Assembly (NCBI GenBank): GCA_034440615.1
Contig: JAOTOM010005151.1
Coordinates: forward strand, 389,001 to 453,000
Source: Ashinkailepas kermadecensis
Taxonomy: Eukaryota; Arthropoda; Thecostraca; Neolepadidae
Direction of reading: 5' to 3'
DNA: 64,000 nucleotides
A program made the position numbers and the translations under genes. Of the stretch, positions 46,327-57,989 are shown in pieces (within the stretch, counting starts at the first letter, position 1; each line of letters opens with the position of its first letter). The notes beneath the pieces were generated by a model. That model searched no databases. It was given only the letters and a program-made list of their open reading frames with translations, and was not told where the DNA came from.

Positions 46327-46400
46327 GTGGTGTGTGTGTGTGTGCGTGTGTGTGCGAGTGTGTGTGCGAGTGTGTGTGTCTCTCTGTGTGTGTGTGTATT
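46258..46400. repeat. (AT)n then (GT)n microsatellite
   Basis: A perfect AT run to about 46325 passes into GTGTGTGCGTG-type sequence to about 46400. It directly follows the LINE 3' end and precedes the donor-like array. Confidence 0.95.
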
Positions 46401-46439
46401 GATGGCTTTAAAATATACATGCGTACATACATACATACA

Positions 46440-46690
46440 ACTTGGATGTCATTCATCAGGTATTCATGGTTATCTGGGATCTCAATCACCAGGTGTCCAA
46501 GGTTAGCTCGCATGCCATTCACCAGGTGTTCAAAGTCATCTGGAATGTCACCCACCAGGTTTTATGGTCCAGCTATTATTTATGGTCATCTGGTGTGTCA
46601 CTCACCATGTGTTCAAAGCCAGCTGGCATGTCACCCAGCAGGTGTCCTGGGTCAGCTGGGTTATCACACAACATATTAGGGGTATGTTGG
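46440..46690. repeat. PAL: Distal copy of the exon 3/donor-like array
   Basis: Units of about 33-34 bp such as CATTCACCAGGTGTTCAAAG and ATGTCACCCACCAGG repeat here. They match the exon 3 end (CCCCACCAGGTGTTCAAG followed by GTCAGT), read as HQVFK in several copies. This lies 6.4 kb from the exon 3 donor, at the other end of the same intron. Confidence 0.7.
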
Positions 46691-46943
46691 GGTTTCATGT
46701 TCTATCGGATCTTGCACTAGGCCAAGCCGACTTTTTTAAATATCCTCGTGACTCTCCAACTGGATATCTGTGGCACGCATTCCCTCTACCATTCATCGAT
46801 TTAAGTAAAATATTCCTCAAGGTTATGGCGCATGACTCACACCCAGTTCCGTTTTGCGACGTGCTCGTTACCCTACTCACACGATTTCTTCGTTGTGGAC
46901 GGTGGGTGGAGTAGCTCCAGCGAATTACCGGTGTCTTCATGGT

Positions 46944-47175
46944 GTGACAACTGCCCGTTGTGCGACACGGGTTGATGCTTGATGGTGTGACAGCTGCCCG
47001 CTATGCGACACGGGTTGATGCTTGATGGTGTGACAGCTGCCCGTTATGCGACACGGGTTGGTGCTTGATGGTGTGACAGCTGCCCGTTATGCGACACGGG
47101 TTGGTGCTTGATGGTGTGACAGCTGCCCGTTATGCGACACGGGTTGATGCTTGATGGTGTGACAGCTGCCCGTTC
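46944..47175. repeat. PAL: 43-bp array abutting the PAL exon 4 acceptor
   Basis: Six units at 46944, 46987, 47030, 47073, 47116 and 47159 share GTGTGACAGCTGCCCGTTAT and GCGACACGGGTTGATGCTTG. Spacing is exactly 43 bp. Each unit contains GACAGCTGCC, close to the real splice acceptor CACAGCTGCC at 47180-47189, so the array offers repeated acceptor-like sites. Confidence 0.9.
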
Positions 47176-47183
47176 TGTCACAG

Positions 47184-47382
47184 CTGCCTCCAGACTCTGA
47201 TACGCCCACTCTGACACTGGGCGTGACGTTCGAGCCGGGACACGACTCCAAACACTTCTGCAAGCCGGCAGACGTCGCCGTCACAGACGATGGCACTATA
47301 TTTGTAGCGGACGGGTACTGCAACCGTCGGGTGGTGGTGTTCAACAAGCAGGGCCGCTACCTCGGCAGTCTCGGAGAAGAAG
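47184..47382 (+). CDS. PAL: PAL exon 4
   Basis: Exon of 199 bp, entering phase 0 after TTCTGTCACAG and leaving phase 1 at GTAAGC. It reads [50 protein letters not shown] and [11 protein letters not shown]-x-P-x-DVAV and ADGYCN are PAL signatures: the two Cys form a conserved disulfide, and the Tyr in DGYCN corresponds to the catalytic tyrosine (Tyr654 in rat PAM). An alternative acceptor (CCTCCAG at 47193) would lose three residues and a third of a codon, so 47184 is preferred on phase. Confidence 0.95.
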
Positions 47383-47927
47383 GTAAGCTTCGTCGAATTG
47401 AAACGTTATTTGACGTTTCACCAGCTACATGTAGTGATATGTGTTAGAAGTATGGAATTATATTTGCATGCCAGTTCTGTCAGCTAGCTATATAATTATG
47501 AGCAAAGAAGCGAGGTCTTTCTGCTGCAGTACAAATATTGTACTTTTTCATTCAGAACTATATCTGCTCTTTTATGTTTTATATTTGCCAGCTTTCATCT
47601 TAATCATGTTTCTTTGAAGTGCACACAAGCGTTGTCTTGCGAAAATGATTCATGACGGAATTTAGTCGACGACGGCTGGGCCTTCACCTACCACGCCAAC
47701 CGTTAGTCACCAACCAACCGTCAGACGATCATGCTATGTGACTTGCATGCCCCGCGACCCATCGGTCGGTCGGCCACACAGTATTACAGATGCCTCGCTG
47801 AACAGCTATGTGCGACATAAACTAAAGGGAAAAGTTGTGCGACAGAGAGAATCGTGACACACCACAGCACCTGTGCTGTGACATCTCTTTGCCCAAATGG
47901 TATCTGACTGCAGCCACCCGTTCCCAG
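47383..47927. other. PAL: PAL intron 4
   Basis: A 545-bp intron of mostly unique sequence. No array is present here, unlike most other introns in this gene. Confidence 0.7.
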
Positions 47928-48098
47928 AGGGTATCTCGCTGCTGGTGCCGCATTCTCTGACGGTAGAGGGTGACGTGGTGTGTGTGGCGGACCGCGAGCA
48001 TGGTCGGATCGTCTGCTGGGACGTGCGAGAGCCCTACCTGCAGCCACAGGTCTCCAACCTCGCCAGCTACGGCAGGGTGTTCGCCGTAGCCGCTGCCG
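47928..48098 (+). CDS. PAL: PAL exon 5
   Basis: Exon entering phase 1 and leaving phase 1 (donor GTGAGT). It reads GISLLVPHSLTVEGDVVCVA, then DREHGRIVCWDV and YGRVFAVAAA. VPHSL carries a further zinc-site His (His690 in rat PAM). VCVADREHGRIVC holds the second conserved disulfide and the Arg that helps bind substrate. The acceptor is placed at CGTTCCCAG (47919-47927) because the upstream CTGCAG at 47908 does not fit the incoming phase. Confidence 0.92.
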
Positions 48099-48117
48099 GT
48101 GAGTGACGCAAGACGTG

Positions 48118-48510
48118 TCTGTCGTGCAGTCCCGACAGCTGAAGGCAGGACATGCCTGCAGTGGAGTCCCGACTGCTGGAGACAGAACATGCCTGCAATG
48201 GAGTCCCGACTGTTGGAGGCAGGATATGCCTGCAGTGGGGTCCCGACTGCTGGAGACAGGATATGCCTGCAATGGAGTCCCGACTGTTGGAGACAGGACA
48301 TGCCTGCAGTGGAGTCCCGATTGTTGGAGACAGGACATGCCTGCAATGGAGTCCCGACTGTTGGAGACAGGACATGCCTGCAGTGGAGTCCCGATTGTTG
48401 GAGACAGGACATGCCTGCAATGGAGTCCCGACTGTTGGAGGCAGGATATGCCTGCAGTGGAGTCCCGACTGCTGGAGGCAGGACATGTCTGCAGCAGAGT
48501 ACCGACTGCT
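48118..48510. repeat. ~37-bp array after PAL exon 5 donor
   Basis: About ten units with GCCTGCAGTGGAGTCCCGAC and TGCTGGAGACAGGACAT. The array begins about 20 bp after the donor. Units alternate CTGCAGTGG and CTGCAATGG types. No relation to exon 5 coding sequence was seen. Confidence 0.92.
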
Positions 48511-49439
48511 GAGAGAGGTCATCACACACCGCTGCCCCCTTCTGCTCCTTACAAGTTCCACAACACCCAATCCACTACCTTATAGGGAGCTTCCTGTGGG
48601 CGTTATCGGCTGTCCGCGATGTCAGGTAGAGTGCACTGAAGGGTCTCAAATTTGATACATGCTTCACATGGACAACAGCGGTAAAAGGTGTCTGTGAAGC
48701 ACCACATACTGACGCCATTAACGAGTGTCATTAACGTGACCAGATCAAGGGATCTCGGGATGCCACAGTCAGATAGTCAGCCTTTGGGGTGAACCTGTGC
48801 GCACTTTTGGAGATACACGTGCATCCGCAGCTTAGAAATGCCCATCGAAACGTCTATTGTACATTGTCAACATGGTTGTTTAAGAACAATAATGATGCAT
48901 GTCGTACCTAATAACCACGTTGAAACAAATGGTTCTAAGCTACAATAAAGCAAGAACAACAAGAAGTTATTAAAAAGTTATTAAAAAGCTATTATGCTAA
49001 GTTGATTTGAAAATACTAAATCACGCCAGTCGTTCTCGAAGAGTATCCCAGTGCAATATCCACCATCTGCTCAACATCAAAGGACAAATTATGGCTGGCA
49101 TGTGCCCCTGGTATGCATTCTCAATCAAAAGACTTCGTGCCGTTGCTGGTCAGACGGCGGTCTGGCGTGGGTGAAGAGTGAGGCTGCAGTCTGAGGTGTC
49201 AGGCTAGTCTGACCAGGCTGCAGAACTCTGTCAAGTACAGGTGGGCAGACAGCACAGCTATATTTTATCACGGCCTCATGCCATGTTACATTCAGGCAGC
49301 GATCTTCTGAAGCTCAGGTACATATTTGGTTCACATCGGTTGAATTTGTTGGCGTATTATTTAGGCTATCACCCTCGAAGTGCATTACGCCAACCTTCTA
49401 ATCGGATTAAGACGGCATCCATAAACGTGCCTATCCGAT
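48511..49439. other. PAL: PAL intron 5, unique part
   Basis: No exon or element recognised in this ~930-bp stretch. Confidence 0.6.
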
Positions 49440-49652
49440 ATTTGCATTGTGTTGACACGTCATTCTGCTACAAAGAACATAAGGACACCACCATGTGCCT
49501 TGCGTGTATGTATTGCGTTGACACGTCGATCTGCTACAAAGAACATAAGTACACCACCATGTGCTTTGCGTGTATGTATTGCGTTGACACGTCGATCTGC
49601 TACAAAGAACATAAGTACACCACCATGTGCTTTGCGTGTGTGCATTGCGAAT
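49440..49652. repeat. 66-bp repeat, 3 copies, before PAL exon 6
   Basis: Units start at 49451, 49517 and 49583 with GTTGACACGTCGATCTGC (first unit CATTCTGC) and contain ACAAAGAACATAAGTACACC. The array ends about 30 bp before the acceptor of exon 6. Confidence 0.92.
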
Positions 49653-49681
49653 AACGTGTCTGGCGGCCGTCTGCCTCTCAG

Positions 49682-49782
49682 GGGATGTGCTGTACACGGT
49701 GCACCAAAGTCAGTACGGCGCCGCAGCTCTGACCATCGATCTCGTATCCGGTGCAGTCCTCGACAGCTGGTCGTCGGGACAG
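49682..49782 (+). CDS. PAL: PAL exon 6
   Basis: Exon of 101 bp with acceptor CTGCCTCTCAG, entering phase 1 and leaving phase 0 at CAG before GTGAGG. It reads GDVLYTVHQSQYGAAALTID and SGAVLDSWSSGQ, a propeller blade between VFAV and the final histidine motif. Its last 16 bases and donor are the founding copy of the 56-bp array that follows. Confidence 0.93.
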
Positions 49783-50280
49783 GTGAGGTGTCGCACCATT
49801 TACACTGGAGTCCACCCATGGGCTGGTCGTCGGTACAGGTGAGGTGTCACACCATTTACACTGGAGTCCACCCATGGGCTGGTCGTCGGGACAGGTGAGA
49901 TGTCGCACCATTTACACTGGAGTCCACCCATGGGCTGGTCGTCGGTACGGGTGAGATGTCACACCATTTACACTGGAGTCCACCCATGGGCTGGTCGTCG
50001 GTACGGGTGAGATGTCACACCATTTACACCGGAGTCCACCCATGGGCTGGTCGTCGGTACGGGTGAGATGTCGCACCATTTACACTGGAGTCCACCCATG
50101 GGCTGGTCGTCGGTACAGGTGAGATGTCGCACCATTTACACTGGAGTCCACCCATGGGCTGGTCGTCGGTACGGGTGAGATGTCACACCATTTACACTGG
50201 AGTCCACCCATGGGCTGGTCGTCGGGACAGCTGAGATGTCGCACCATTTACACTGGAGTCTATCCTTGGGCTGGTCTTAG
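49767..50280. repeat. PAL: 56-bp array spanning the PAL exon 6 splice donor, 10 copies
   Basis: The first unit starts inside exon 6 (CTGGTCGTCGGGACAG at 49767-49782) and continues through the donor GTGAGG into TGTCGCACCATTTACACTGG. Copies follow at exactly 56-bp steps: 49823, 49879, 49935, 49991, 50047, 50103, 50159, 50215 and a worn one at 50271. Nearly every copy keeps CAG or CGG followed by GTGAG, so eight donor-like sites lie downstream of the true one. Confidence 0.97.
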
Positions 50281-51006
50281 TATAGGCGAGAAATGTCACT
50301 GAATATTATGTAGCCCTTGGAGCTAAAGCTCGGCGCCGGTGGGAAATATCACCACTGCTGTCGTGCACTTCGAATCTGTGTCGATGAGAAGCTTCACCAT
50401 CTGGACTCCAGCTTGTCAGTAGCTAGTCCTCCGCAACAGGTAAAAATATGCCTCCACCCACAGTACTGTGTGCCGTTTGGACTGAAACCCTCTGTGGAGG
50501 TAAGCAGTTTCGTAATCTAACCACCCTGCAATTCGTCTAGAGGTTCTCCCCGGCACAGGTGATAATCTCACGGCCTAGCTACACTGTAGTTCATCTGTAG
50601 GTCCTCCTTCACACCTGTGGTAAATCTCACCAGCGCAGCGGTGTGGTCACACCTGCATTGACCCTGGAAAGTTGATCCGCAGTACGAGTGGAAAATATTA
50701 CAATCTACACTGCAGCCCTCATCTGGTGTTGATTTGCAGTACGAGCAAGGAGCTTCCCCATAAGCAGTGGCGTAGCCAAGGAGCGCCCTCCTAGCACAGA
50801 ACATGACTCCATGACACAGAGATATCGCGTCTCGGCACCGAGGGAAATGACCTCTGACACAGGGTGGTGCCACCTCGTGACACAGTGGGGCATGACCTGA
50901 CCCAGATGTCCTACACCCTGGCACAGAGGAGCATGATCTCCTGACATGAAGACTGGAGAGGGATCACCTTCTTTGAGTTTATGACGTTGTGTGTGTGTGC
51001 CAACAG
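50281..51006. other. PAL: PAL intron 6, right part
   Basis: Unique or weakly repetitive sequence. CAGTGGCGTAGCCAAGGAG at 50766 resembles a hAT terminal end without a partner. CTGACACAG and GGCATGACC-type strings between 50810 and 50940 hint at an old tandem repeat. Confidence 0.5.
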
Positions 51007-51129
51007 GGCCTCAACACGCCCCACGACCTGTCGGTCAGCTCGGACGGACGCACCATCTACGTGGCCGAGACGACGCCGCCACGACTCACCAAGTTCCTCG
51101 TCCAACCCGAGTTCTACGAAAGCGCCTAG
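51007..51129 (+). CDS. PAL: PAL exon 7 (C terminus)
   Basis: Last coding exon, 40 codons plus TAG, after acceptor GTGCCAACAG in phase 0. It reads GLNTPHDLSVSSDGRTIYVA and TPPRLTKFLV, ending PEFYESA. TPHDL corresponds to the MPHDI motif of PAM, whose His and Asp (His786 and Asp787 in rat PAM) complete the zinc and catalytic centre. The protein ends soon after the last blade with no membrane segment, so this PAL is predicted soluble. Confidence 0.95.
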   Translation, partial: GLNTPHDLSVSSDGRTIYVAETTPPRLTKFLVQPEFYESA

Positions 51130-51790
51130 CAGGCAGTCAACGACGACGCCTGGACACGCCGCTGCTTGAGCCGGACCTGCCGTGGCGGAAGATGAAGCTA
51201 TATTTGTATCAGGGTGGCGGCCGGTCGGACTTCCATGTGGGGTGGGGGAAGGGCGTGGCATGGTGACTGTTGGCTGCTACAAGGCAGCTACAACGCCCCA
51301 GTCAGAGATATCATTGGAAAGGTCACGGATCCCACGAAGCGCCGGCATCCATGACCGGAGGAGGCTTGGGTGCGACTCCGTGACCCTGATCCATCGGTAA
51401 ATTCCTGGCCAGAAGCTATCCCTCGGGACTGGAATGTTATCCCGTACGGGAGCATGTCACGGAAAGCAGGTCGGAGACATTCTATAACTTGGAAGACATG
51501 CGGGTCGCAAGCAAACTACTTCTATGTCACGCTAAGGGACGCAACAATAAATGTAAGCAAGGTTGGCAGCAAGTCTACCCACGCCCCACTTCAACTACCT
51601 TGTACTGGATGAGCCTGTTCACAGTCTCTCAGCTCGCCCTGTCCCCTGCGAACTGAAGCCCCTGTACAGAGCGATGTACCGACGGAAGAGCTGGCCGCCG
51701 TGTTATTCAGTGTTACGTGTTCTCGTACTAACGATCTCATGACAGCTGTTGGTGGTGTATTTTTGAAGCTATTTACCTGTACCCATCTGA

Positions 51791-51796
51791 AATAAA
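51791..51796 (+). terminator. PAL: Candidate poly(A) signal for PAL
   Basis: AATAAA about 660 bp after the PAL stop. Another AATAAA at 51546-51551 is closer to the stop and equally possible. Confidence 0.4.
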
Positions 51797-51799
51797 TAT

Positions 51800-54700
51800 A
51801 ATTGCTATGCACTATTGATGACGCATCTAATCAACGCTGGGCTTCGGACCGGCCCCGCTATTGAATCTGGAAAGATTGACAGCGGTGTGAGGATGGGTGG
51901 GGCTCGGAATCGCGAAAATGTCCCGGATCTCATGCACACCGCCAAAAACGTTGACAAACTCACCCCTTGGACATATGTATCGGCCGTGTCTCCGAGACCA
52001 GAACTGTCACTCCACTGCTACTGCGGGACCCATGTGTCTTCCCCTACTGTACCTTCCTGCAGGATCTCAGACGCTGCGTGGATGTCCTTCTCAGCTGAGT
52101 AATTGGGAGTACGAGCGCGTCGACCACATGGTCACTTGGCGCCCATTCTCAGCTGAATTTACCTCTCCCGTAAACGGAGTAATGCGTATTGGCCCGGCTA
52201 CGTCACCAACACACGTTTCCCGAATGTATTGACCTTATTGACCATCACCGACATAGTTGATGTATAAAATATACACCATTCTATCACATCGCGCAAATAC
52301 TTGGCAGGAAAACATATAACAAACATAATTTTATAAACTTAAAAAAGAAACATGGCATATACGGCCCTGGATACACACCTCCCACCGTGCAATACACCAG
52401 CAACTACACCAACCATCGGCGGGCAGGGGCTGGGCAGCAGTCACCGGTTCCTACGCGCTCGAGCAAAGCAGCCGGGCAAACACGGCACCAACACATTCCC
52501 AGAAACCTAAACACTGCGGGGAACGTGCATCGCAGGCACGACAGCGACGGTGATTGTGCGGCCCGGAGCAGCCTCGGCTGGTTCCAGCCGCCTCAGAGGC
52601 AGTGTAACCGAACGACCGGTGGACATGTGCCGCAGCTGCAGCAGCGGCAAAGTGCGGGCAATGCTGACGGGCAGGCGACCGCTATACTGGAGCGGCAGCA
52701 CGCATACACCGCAGTCTCGTGCAGTTCCGAGTCCTTTACCGTCCCAAGTCCGGCACAGTCCCCAGTCTGGTAGTCTCAGCACTCGGAGAACACAACGGGC
52801 CAGCCGAGGGCAGTCTAGCTCACCATTGACAGCCATTAGTCACTTCATTAAAGAAATAACATAACACAGATCACCATGGGACTGAATAAATACAATATAT
52901 CAGTCAGCCCCTGCTAGACGTCGGTTCGATGTGAATATGCTAAGGATCAAAAAACAGGTTAAACAATTTTACAGTTTGTATCGTATTTCACAGTTCGTAA
53001 GCATAGCATACCGCTGTACAAGTATGTCACAGATACTACAGTATCTTTGGCCAACAACTTCTGGTCTTGCTGCTACATCGCAACAGACAGGCAGCTTAAA
53101 AATGCCTCTATTTAAACGAAGAAGCAAACACATCGAAAACAACCTTCAGAGGGCATACACGTTAATACCACTACCACGGAAGCGAAACTGTCTTACGGAG
53201 GAAGTAGTTGAAGCCAAGCCACTCCACTACACGGATCACGTGACGCGGTAGAGATTCTGTATCAGCGAGGTCAGAAAGTTGACAGCAGATCAGATTGTGC
53301 ACAGGGCTGACGTACGGGAGCAGACACACCCCGGTCCTGCCGGTATACTAGGGACCGAGCACTCTGGCCAGCTGGCGCGGCCGCCCCATGTCGTGACGGT
53401 GGACTGACGCTGGCCCAGGTACAGTCACAGACGAGCGGCCACACCGCCCCCCCCCCCCAAAGTCCACACACAGATGGATCCTCTACATCGCGACAGTGCA
53501 TTGCGACACCCAGGCAGTCCGCAACAGGCAGGGTTCTCAAGTATCGGCGTAATATGCCACGCAATACCGTGAAAAGCAAACGCAATCACCAGTGGAGAAC
53601 GCATCCTTGCAGGGTTTGAATACCCGTAACGTTTGTAAAGCACCACTGTGATTAATGTGGCACCCCATGAGAGGGAGATTCAATGATTTATGCGTCTACA
53701 ACCATATGAATAAACACCCATGGCTAATTTTTAGCTCGCCAACGGGTCACGTAAGTAGCTAATGTTGTGACATGCGATAGGAAAACATTAAGTATTATGT
53801 TAAGCAGTTCTCACCCGCACGCTGTCGGTATTTTCAGCCGGCACGTGTCACCTATCACCTCCACTATCTCCGGGAGCGACGTTGTTCCAAAGTAGGTAGC
53901 GTTCGATTAAGCAGTACGACCAAGGATGTGTCACCATCCAAGGTTCTGGCATCTTATACAAAACACTGATTCACAGCGAAAAAAAAACACCAAAGGAATC
54001 GATGAATCATTCACCTCAATGGCCCCCATCCGATGGTGGTTTTACAAGCTAACTAACTTGATATTTCATACGTAGCAGCAGTCTCAACGGGACCGCTTTG
54101 CCGATACTGAACAATATTCTAACAGTCAGCAAACCAGTTTGCCGTGCAACCAGCAGCTGAAACGTGTGAGGGTAGGAGGGGTGGGACCCTTTTTAAGTTA
54201 TGCCATCTAGATGTTATTTGTGCCAAGCTCCTTTCACTCTTTCATTCAGGCCAAAAACTACTTCATTATGACCACCACGACAAAACGCATGCGCAAGCGC
54301 AATGCACAACTCACCTCACACATCGTACCAATTATTTTCACTCCAAACTCTTTGGAGGTCTGCTCACTCACAATCTCCTTGCTGGCTCCACCCATGCAAG
54401 TTTCACTCATTGCATACCTGAACCATACAGGCTCCACTCACCTCATACTTCACCCACGCAAGCTCCAACCATAGCACCCAAGCTTCGCCCGTTGTGTATC
54501 TAACCCTCGCAGCCCGTCCCATGTTTCACCACCATCGGCTCCTCCCATTCCGTTAATTACGTTCATAGGCTCCTACCGGATCCAACCTACTTTCCTCATA
54601 CTAAACCACCCAACAACGTTCCTCGCTCTATCACACCAACCTATACACCCACTCCACGTTCCCACTACAATAGCTCCCACCATTGATATCCTACCGTGCC

Positions 54701-54898
54701 ACACGAATCCGATTACTTTCGCGCAGCACGCTGTCTCCTGCCATCATATACGGGACTGTCGCTGCGTCAACCCCAAACGGCCCCTCGCCACAGACTGACA
54801 TGTCGTCACCTAATACCGTAGACACGCTTCCGACTGATACCGTTGACGTTCCGCCTCGTCAGCTCATTCGTCGACCCGCTTCCGCGCCCGGGCGCACA
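51800..54898. other. Intergenic sequence between two convergent genes
   Basis: Lies between the 3' ends of PAL (plus) and the membrane-tail gene (minus), so part is probably 3' UTR of the latter. Open frames near 52387-52864 have no family resemblance. No repeat stands out apart from a C-run at 53448-53458. Confidence 0.5.
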
Positions 54899-55080
54899 TC
54901 AGGTGCGCGACTTGATCTTGGCGATGAACTCTTCGACGTCGCTGTCGCTGTCCTCGTCCAGGTCCTCGGTGCTCAGCGGCTCGAAGCCCTCGCGCGACTT
55001 CGGGCCGAGCAGCGCGCCGAGCGACTTCCGGTGGGCGGAGCCTTGGTTCAGGTTGTGCAGCATGAAGCGGCGACGCTGGC
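54899..55080 (-). CDS. PAM-like membrane protein, last exon (cytosolic tail)
   Basis: Minus-strand exon, 59 codons plus TGA, after acceptor CCGCCGTCAG. It completes a Gly codon with the upstream exon (G plus GC) and reads QRRRFMLHNLNQGSAHRKSL, GPKSREGFEPLSTEDLDED and SDSDVEEFIAKIKSRT. The S-R-x-G-F-x-x-L-S-T-E-x motif followed by an acidic Ser-rich stretch matches the cytosolic domain of PAM, which directs trafficking of the enzyme through the trans-Golgi and endosomes and is phosphorylated in the acidic region. This suggests a membrane-bound PAM or PAL. The catalytic exons are not in the window, so the enzyme identity is inference. Confidence 0.8.
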
Positions 55081-55264
55081 CTGACGGCGGCGACAGTCAC
55101 GGTCACTCCAGAGCCGCGCTCACACCCGAGGCGAGTCACGCCTGATCTGTCGCACCAACGCTGTCGTGACGTCGGACCACGACTCGCAGGTGCCGCGTCA
55201 GACGAGTCACAGTAGTCACACGGAAATAGTTAAACGGCCACAACGGAGTATGAGCGGCTGTCTC

Positions 55265-55420
55265 ATTGGCGCAGAAGTCGCATGGGAGGAGGTCACATGG
55301 GAGAAGAAGTCACATGGGAAGAGCGATCACATCGGGATAGGGCTCACATCAGAGGAAAGGTCGCATCAAAGCAGAGATCACATCAATTCAACCCCAGAAG
55401 ACATCACAGCAGCAGTCTCA
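55265..55420. repeat. Degenerate short repeat near the tail exon
   Basis: Irregular repeats of roughly 17-20 bp with GTCACATGGGA(G/A)GA cores in the intron, about 190 bp from the tail exon. Confidence 0.5.
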
Positions 55421-55520
55421 ACAGGGTAATCAGTCGCCTCCTCGCCTTCCGACGCATTACCGTCTCCAGCTGCAGCGCCTGCCAGGAAGTGCGACTTCGC
55501 CAATGTACCGCTGGCTGGTG

Positions 55521-55700
55521 GGTTAGTTATTTGGATTTCAGGACGCACCGACCATAATGATACTAACTATATAGCGCCCATCCTCTCTGGCTGACCGTGG
55601 GAGGTTAATTATAACGGGCATAAGAGTATGACGCGACAAGGTCTCGAACCAGTGTCTAACTGTCGGCAGGCAAGGTAGTGAACACAGAGCCTGTGCAGTG
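55521..55700 (-). mobile_element. tRNA-derived SINE (reverse), third type
   Basis: The plus strand starts GTTAGTTATTTGGATTTCAG and ACGCACCGACC, a reversed SINE tail, and includes GGTCTCGAACC, whose reverse complement GGTTCGAGACC is a perfect pol III B box. The tail matches the fragment at 17008. Confidence 0.55.
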
Positions 55701-57989
55701 TCGGCCGCTCGCAGCAGTCGTGGGTGCACGCCACTGCCAGAGGTCGTGCCCCTCACATCCATCTGTACCACGCCCAGAACGATGTCCATCGGGCGGGAGC
55801 CGAACCACCAAATCTGACTAGTTCTTGATTATTGGGGTGTCGTATCACACCGACTGGAAATGTTCGTACGCCTGCGATAGGCCATACGTTAGCCATAAGA
55901 CCGTGCGCCATAAGGCACACGGTCAGAAAGGTGATTGCTATTTTCAGCACTCGATAACTATACGCTCACAGTAAGAATGCACTTGATTTGCCGCTGTAGA
56001 TAACAATTCACCTGCGATTAATTTTATCATTTGTGAAGAATTCTGCAGGACAAAGCCGCTGTGAAATCAAACTTTATTTAAGAGATACACGTGCTTCAAG
56101 TCCCGTGCGAGACGAAACAAATCACCTATCGGATGAGGATATCTGATTGTTGAAGACAGGAACAAAATTACGCAGAGCATGACTTTGATCACGCGCAAAC
56201 GAGATCCAGTGCAGTAGCTCGAAAGTGTGCCGAGGTGCAAATTAAACGAAGCTTCACCCAGGGTTATAGCATTGTATGCTTTTCCGAAGGCACTTCCCTG
56301 CCCCTCCCGTGTTGGCTTTGCCCCTCCCAAATAATTTCAACTTTTAACATGGGACTCTATGCAGTATGCCCCCCATCCATTTCGGCCCGTCCATTGCATT
56401 CATGTATTGAGCCCTCCCAATAATTTTCGGAAACCTACACATATGGCTTCACCTCGGCCATCACCATCGACCTGTCCTTGCGCATTATGACTGATAATGT
56501 TCAGCTGGATCTCCTAATCCACCTATCGACGCCTTCGTCCTGATCCTACCCAGATTGGTGAGCACGGCGCCGTGATGGCTGACTTGATCCGGTCTGGGTA
56601 GTTTGTATCTCTTTCAGCACCAACCGTCGTTTATCCTTATTGGATCTGCAATACATGCGACTCTTCCTGATTCTACAGCGTTTCATAGCATTGCAACGGC
56701 ACAAGAATAACTACTGCATTTAATTGGACGTGTCTGAGTGTACAAATACAAATACAAAACGACAACCATGTGCGCTTAATGGCGCGACGGTGAGACCTAT
56801 GCTCATCTTGTCCACTCCTTGTGATTATGAATGTGATTTGAAGGAAATGTTCTCTCAAAAACGCATCGTTCTTTTTCAATCACTTGATACTCCGATTCCA
56901 TAACTTCAATTTGAAGAGCTAGCCTTAGTCCGATCACGTCCAGCAGCCCAACCACGAGCAGGGAGGCCAAGACTTGTATGTCATGGTCCAGCGTGCCACT
57001 ACCCCACACCCACACTCCCGTATTACGATCCCTATGAACACTACCTGACGGAATCTCTGGCTACTCCGGACCAAGAGGCACTCTCCACATCGAGGTTCTC
57101 TGAAGCAATGACATCAGGATAAAAACGGCTTCCAACCGGCATCACACATTCAAGACCAAGCAAGTTAAGTTGGCCTGAAAAAAAACATTCAAATTTCCTG
57201 CTTCAAGATCGCCATAATACAACGAGACTAACCTGAAGTCCACAGATCGATGACTGTAACGAAGTTAGCTTCTGACACTAATTACCAATGCAACATGCTG
57301 TATAATTATAGCTACACCTGTATTCTGACTTGTCGGGTCCTCTCATGGACTCCCGGCTCCCAGCGGAAGCCTTCGCCCGTGTCCGCCAGCGCCGTCCGAC
57401 GGTGACCTACGCCGCCCTTCGCCCCGGCTGTCGCGGCGGCATGTTATGCATAGTCTGATTCGGTGCCAACGGCCGGCCAGCATGGGCCCCGTTGTACCCA
57501 TGTCACATGGCACTGTATTTTCACCATGTAGTATGTAACTGTTGCACATGCAGAGCGTGGCTGGTCAGGAGTCGTCGACCGAGCCCCTCACTCCGAGGTA
57601 TGGAGCAATAGCTAGTTCCGGCACGTGACTGGCGTATGGAAAGGTACGACCCCTTCCCGCCCTGCTGCTGGGGGGGAGGCGTGCGCTGCTGTCTCTAGTC
57701 AGGCAGACAGAAATGGACAGCGGAGGTGAGCTCACGTGCTACAGGACGGTTCACCGTCACTGGTGCCGAGAGGAACTTCGGGGCACGAACTGTTCAGACA
57801 TTAGTCAGTGTCTGTCCAGACGTTTGTTGAAACTATCGTGGTGTGACAAGCTGTCGCCGAATTGCTGCTCGTAATCCGGGTTAATATAAGGATAATTAAC
57901 GGTCATTGCATTTGTGAGCAAGTTGTTGCGGAGCGAGACCGAACTTAAACTATCGCAGCCAGGAGATTCTCCCACATAACCACTACGTG
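55701..57989. other. Intron of the PAM-like gene, no exon seen
   Basis: Unique sequence. A GC-rich patch at 57340-57440 has short open frames on both strands, but the flanking exons already join in phase without it. Confidence 0.5.

Noticed and set aside
50766..50800. hAT-like 5' end CAGTGGCGTAGCCAAGG
   Set aside because: No matching opposite end found nearby.
52387..52864. Gln/Ser/Arg-rich frames between the convergent genes
   Set aside because: Low-complexity, no domain, more likely 3' UTR or intergenic.
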